In this document: piece by piece, positions 63,050 to 64,000 of the stretch
Position numbering within the stretch: position 1 is the first letter of the stretch
How the letters are laid out: the number at the start of each line of letters is the position of its first letter
DNA from: Sphingomonas sanxanigenens DSM 19645 = NX02
Lineage (GTDB): Bacteria > Pseudomonadota > Alphaproteobacteria > Sphingomonadales > Sphingomonadaceae
DNA: 64,000 nt
NCBI RefSeq assembly: GCF_000512205.2
Contig: NZ_CP006644.1
Span: 1,364,001-1,428,000, forward strand
Direction: 5' to 3'
The notes under the pieces: generated by a model
The model's database searches: none
Told to the model about the DNA's origin: nothing
Seen by the model: only the letters and a program-made list of their open reading frames with translations
Position numbers and translations under genes: made by a program

Positions 63050-64000
63050 AGCGCGATCACCTGCACGTCGGCCGCCTCGGCCACGGCGAGCGGGTTGCGC
63101 ACCGGCAAGGTGAAGGGCGCCGCCTCCACCTCGAAAACATCGCCCGGCTGCGTCGCGACCCCATCGGAGAAGGAGAGGGTGGCGGTGCCGAAGAAATGGA
63201 CATGAACGTCACCCGGCCGGCGGAAACCGGCATATTTGAAGTGGTGATGCTCGAGATTGCGCACCGAATGCGACATATTGTCCTCGCCCGACAGGAAGGG
63301 CTTTTCCCACAGCGTCTCGCCATTGCGGACGATGCGGCTGGTGCCGCGAATGTCCTGCGGCAGATCGCCGAGCAGCAATTCGGGGCCAAGCGCCGCCGGC
63401 CGCAGCTTGCTGTGCGCCAGCCACAGATAATTGCCGCGCTCCGTCACATGGTCGGAGAATTCATTGCCCAGCGCGAAGCCGATGCGCACCGGATCGCCAC
63501 CGGGGCCGATCAGATAGATGCCGGCGATCTCGGGCTCCTCGCCGCCATCCAGCGCGAAGTCCGGCATGGTCAGCGGCGCGCCCGGCGCGACGAGGATCGC
63601 GCCATCGCCCTTGTAGAACCATTCAGGCTGCACGCCGGTGCCGCCGTCGGCGGGCTTGCCGCCGTCGACGCCCATCAGGAACATCTTCATCGAATCGGTC
63701 GGCGCGGGGTTCTCCACCGCAGCGCGGTGCATCTTGTCCCGACCCTCGGCCGAGCCGAGATGGGTCAGGCCGGTTCCGCTGACCAGCAGATGCGCGGCAT
63801 CGGCGTGGTCGATCGGCGCGAGGAGCGTCACCGCAGCAAGGTCGATCGGGTCGCCCAGCCGCACCGCGGCGTGGGCGGCGAGCGTTTCGCCCGCCGCCAG
63901 CGCCGCCTCGGCGAGCGCGAGGGTGGAGGCGAAGCCTTCCACCCGATATGCCGCGCCTTCACCGTCGATCGCGGCGACGCCGCGCATGCCATCGTCGAAT
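63046..64000 (-). CDS. AraD1/GguC-type fumarylacetoacetate-hydrolase-fold protein, 5' end missing
   Basis: At least 318 residues, open to the window edge (the frame continues before MRGVAAIDGEG), so the true start is beyond 64000. The core has SGTGLTHLGSAEGRDKMH, GVQPEWFYKGDGAILVAPG, GGEEPEIAGIYLIGPGG and GFALGNEFSDHVTERGNYLWLAHSKLRPAALGPEL, the AraD1-family pattern with its acidic metal ligands. Members convert 2-keto-3-deoxy sugar acids in L-arabinose or related pathways. It overlaps the dehydrogenase by 4 bases (GTGA). Confidence 0.87.
   Translation of the reverse strand, partial: FDDGMRGVAAIDGEGAAYRVEGFASTLALAEAALAAGETLAAHAAVRLGDPIDLAAVTLLAPIDHADAAHLLVSGTGLTHLGSAEGRDKMHRAAVENPAPTDSMKMFLMGVDGGKPADGGTGVQPEWFYKGDGAILVAPGAPLTMPDFALDGGEEPEIAGIYLIGPGGDPVRIGFALGNEFSDHVTERGNYLWLAHSKLRPAALGPELLLGDLPQDIRGTSRIVRNGETLWEKPFLSGEDNMSHSVRNLEHHHFKYAGFRRPGDVHVHFFGTATLSFSDGVATQPGDVFEVEAAPFTLPVRNPLAVAEAADVQVIAL

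Overview
The window is high-GC DNA (roughly two-thirds G+C) from an alphaproteobacterium, most likely a sphingomonad. The evidence is an alphaproteobacterial SOS box (GTTC-N7-GTTC) in front of recA, a CckA-type hybrid kinase, trmFO, a dapA-smpB-DUF2062 string, and large TonB-dependent receptors. These calls come from reading the translated sequence; no database search was run.

Bases 1-14,400 are mainly chromosomal core: a truncated epimerase, a GST, two ParDE-like toxin-antitoxin (TA) pairs, a lytic transglycosylase, dapA, smpB, cckA, a receiver protein, recA and trmFO. From 14,500 to 19,700 the DNA is a patchwork: tRNA-Gly(CCC), a serine-recombinase-like remnant, lower-GC DNA with an unknown membrane protein, and a third TA locus whose toxin gene is split by a complete IS701-family element. 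From 19,777 to 27,224 lie a TetR regulator, an esterase, a TonB-dependent receptor, a sulfatase and a periplasmic trehalase.

The most striking block is 27,331-61,366. It holds ureDABCEFG followed by a very large permease-histidine kinase-receiver fusion and a LuxR-type response regulator. It also holds two exported arginase-family hydrolases, a MauD-like thioredoxin, a second TonB-dependent receptor, HupE/UreJ and the ABC transporter urtABCDE. Five transcription units here carry the same 18-bp element (consensus TACGTCAAAYGCCCCATR) in the same orientation, each followed 20-22 bp downstream by a -10-like hexamer. I infer one regulon, probably run by the kinase/regulator pair. Its likely logic is release of urea from guanidino compounds outside the cytoplasm, uptake by UrtABCDE, and hydrolysis by a nickel urease.

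Inside this block sit a nitric-oxide defence group (NsrR-like regulator, alternative oxidase, truncated haemoglobin, flavohaemoglobin) with two NsrR-like operators, and an acvB-DUF2147-mprF operon for lysyl-phosphatidylglycerol. The window ends with part of a sugar-oxidation operon: a FadR-type regulator, a Gfo/Idh/MocA sugar dehydrogenase and an AraD1/FAH-family enzyme cut by the window edge.
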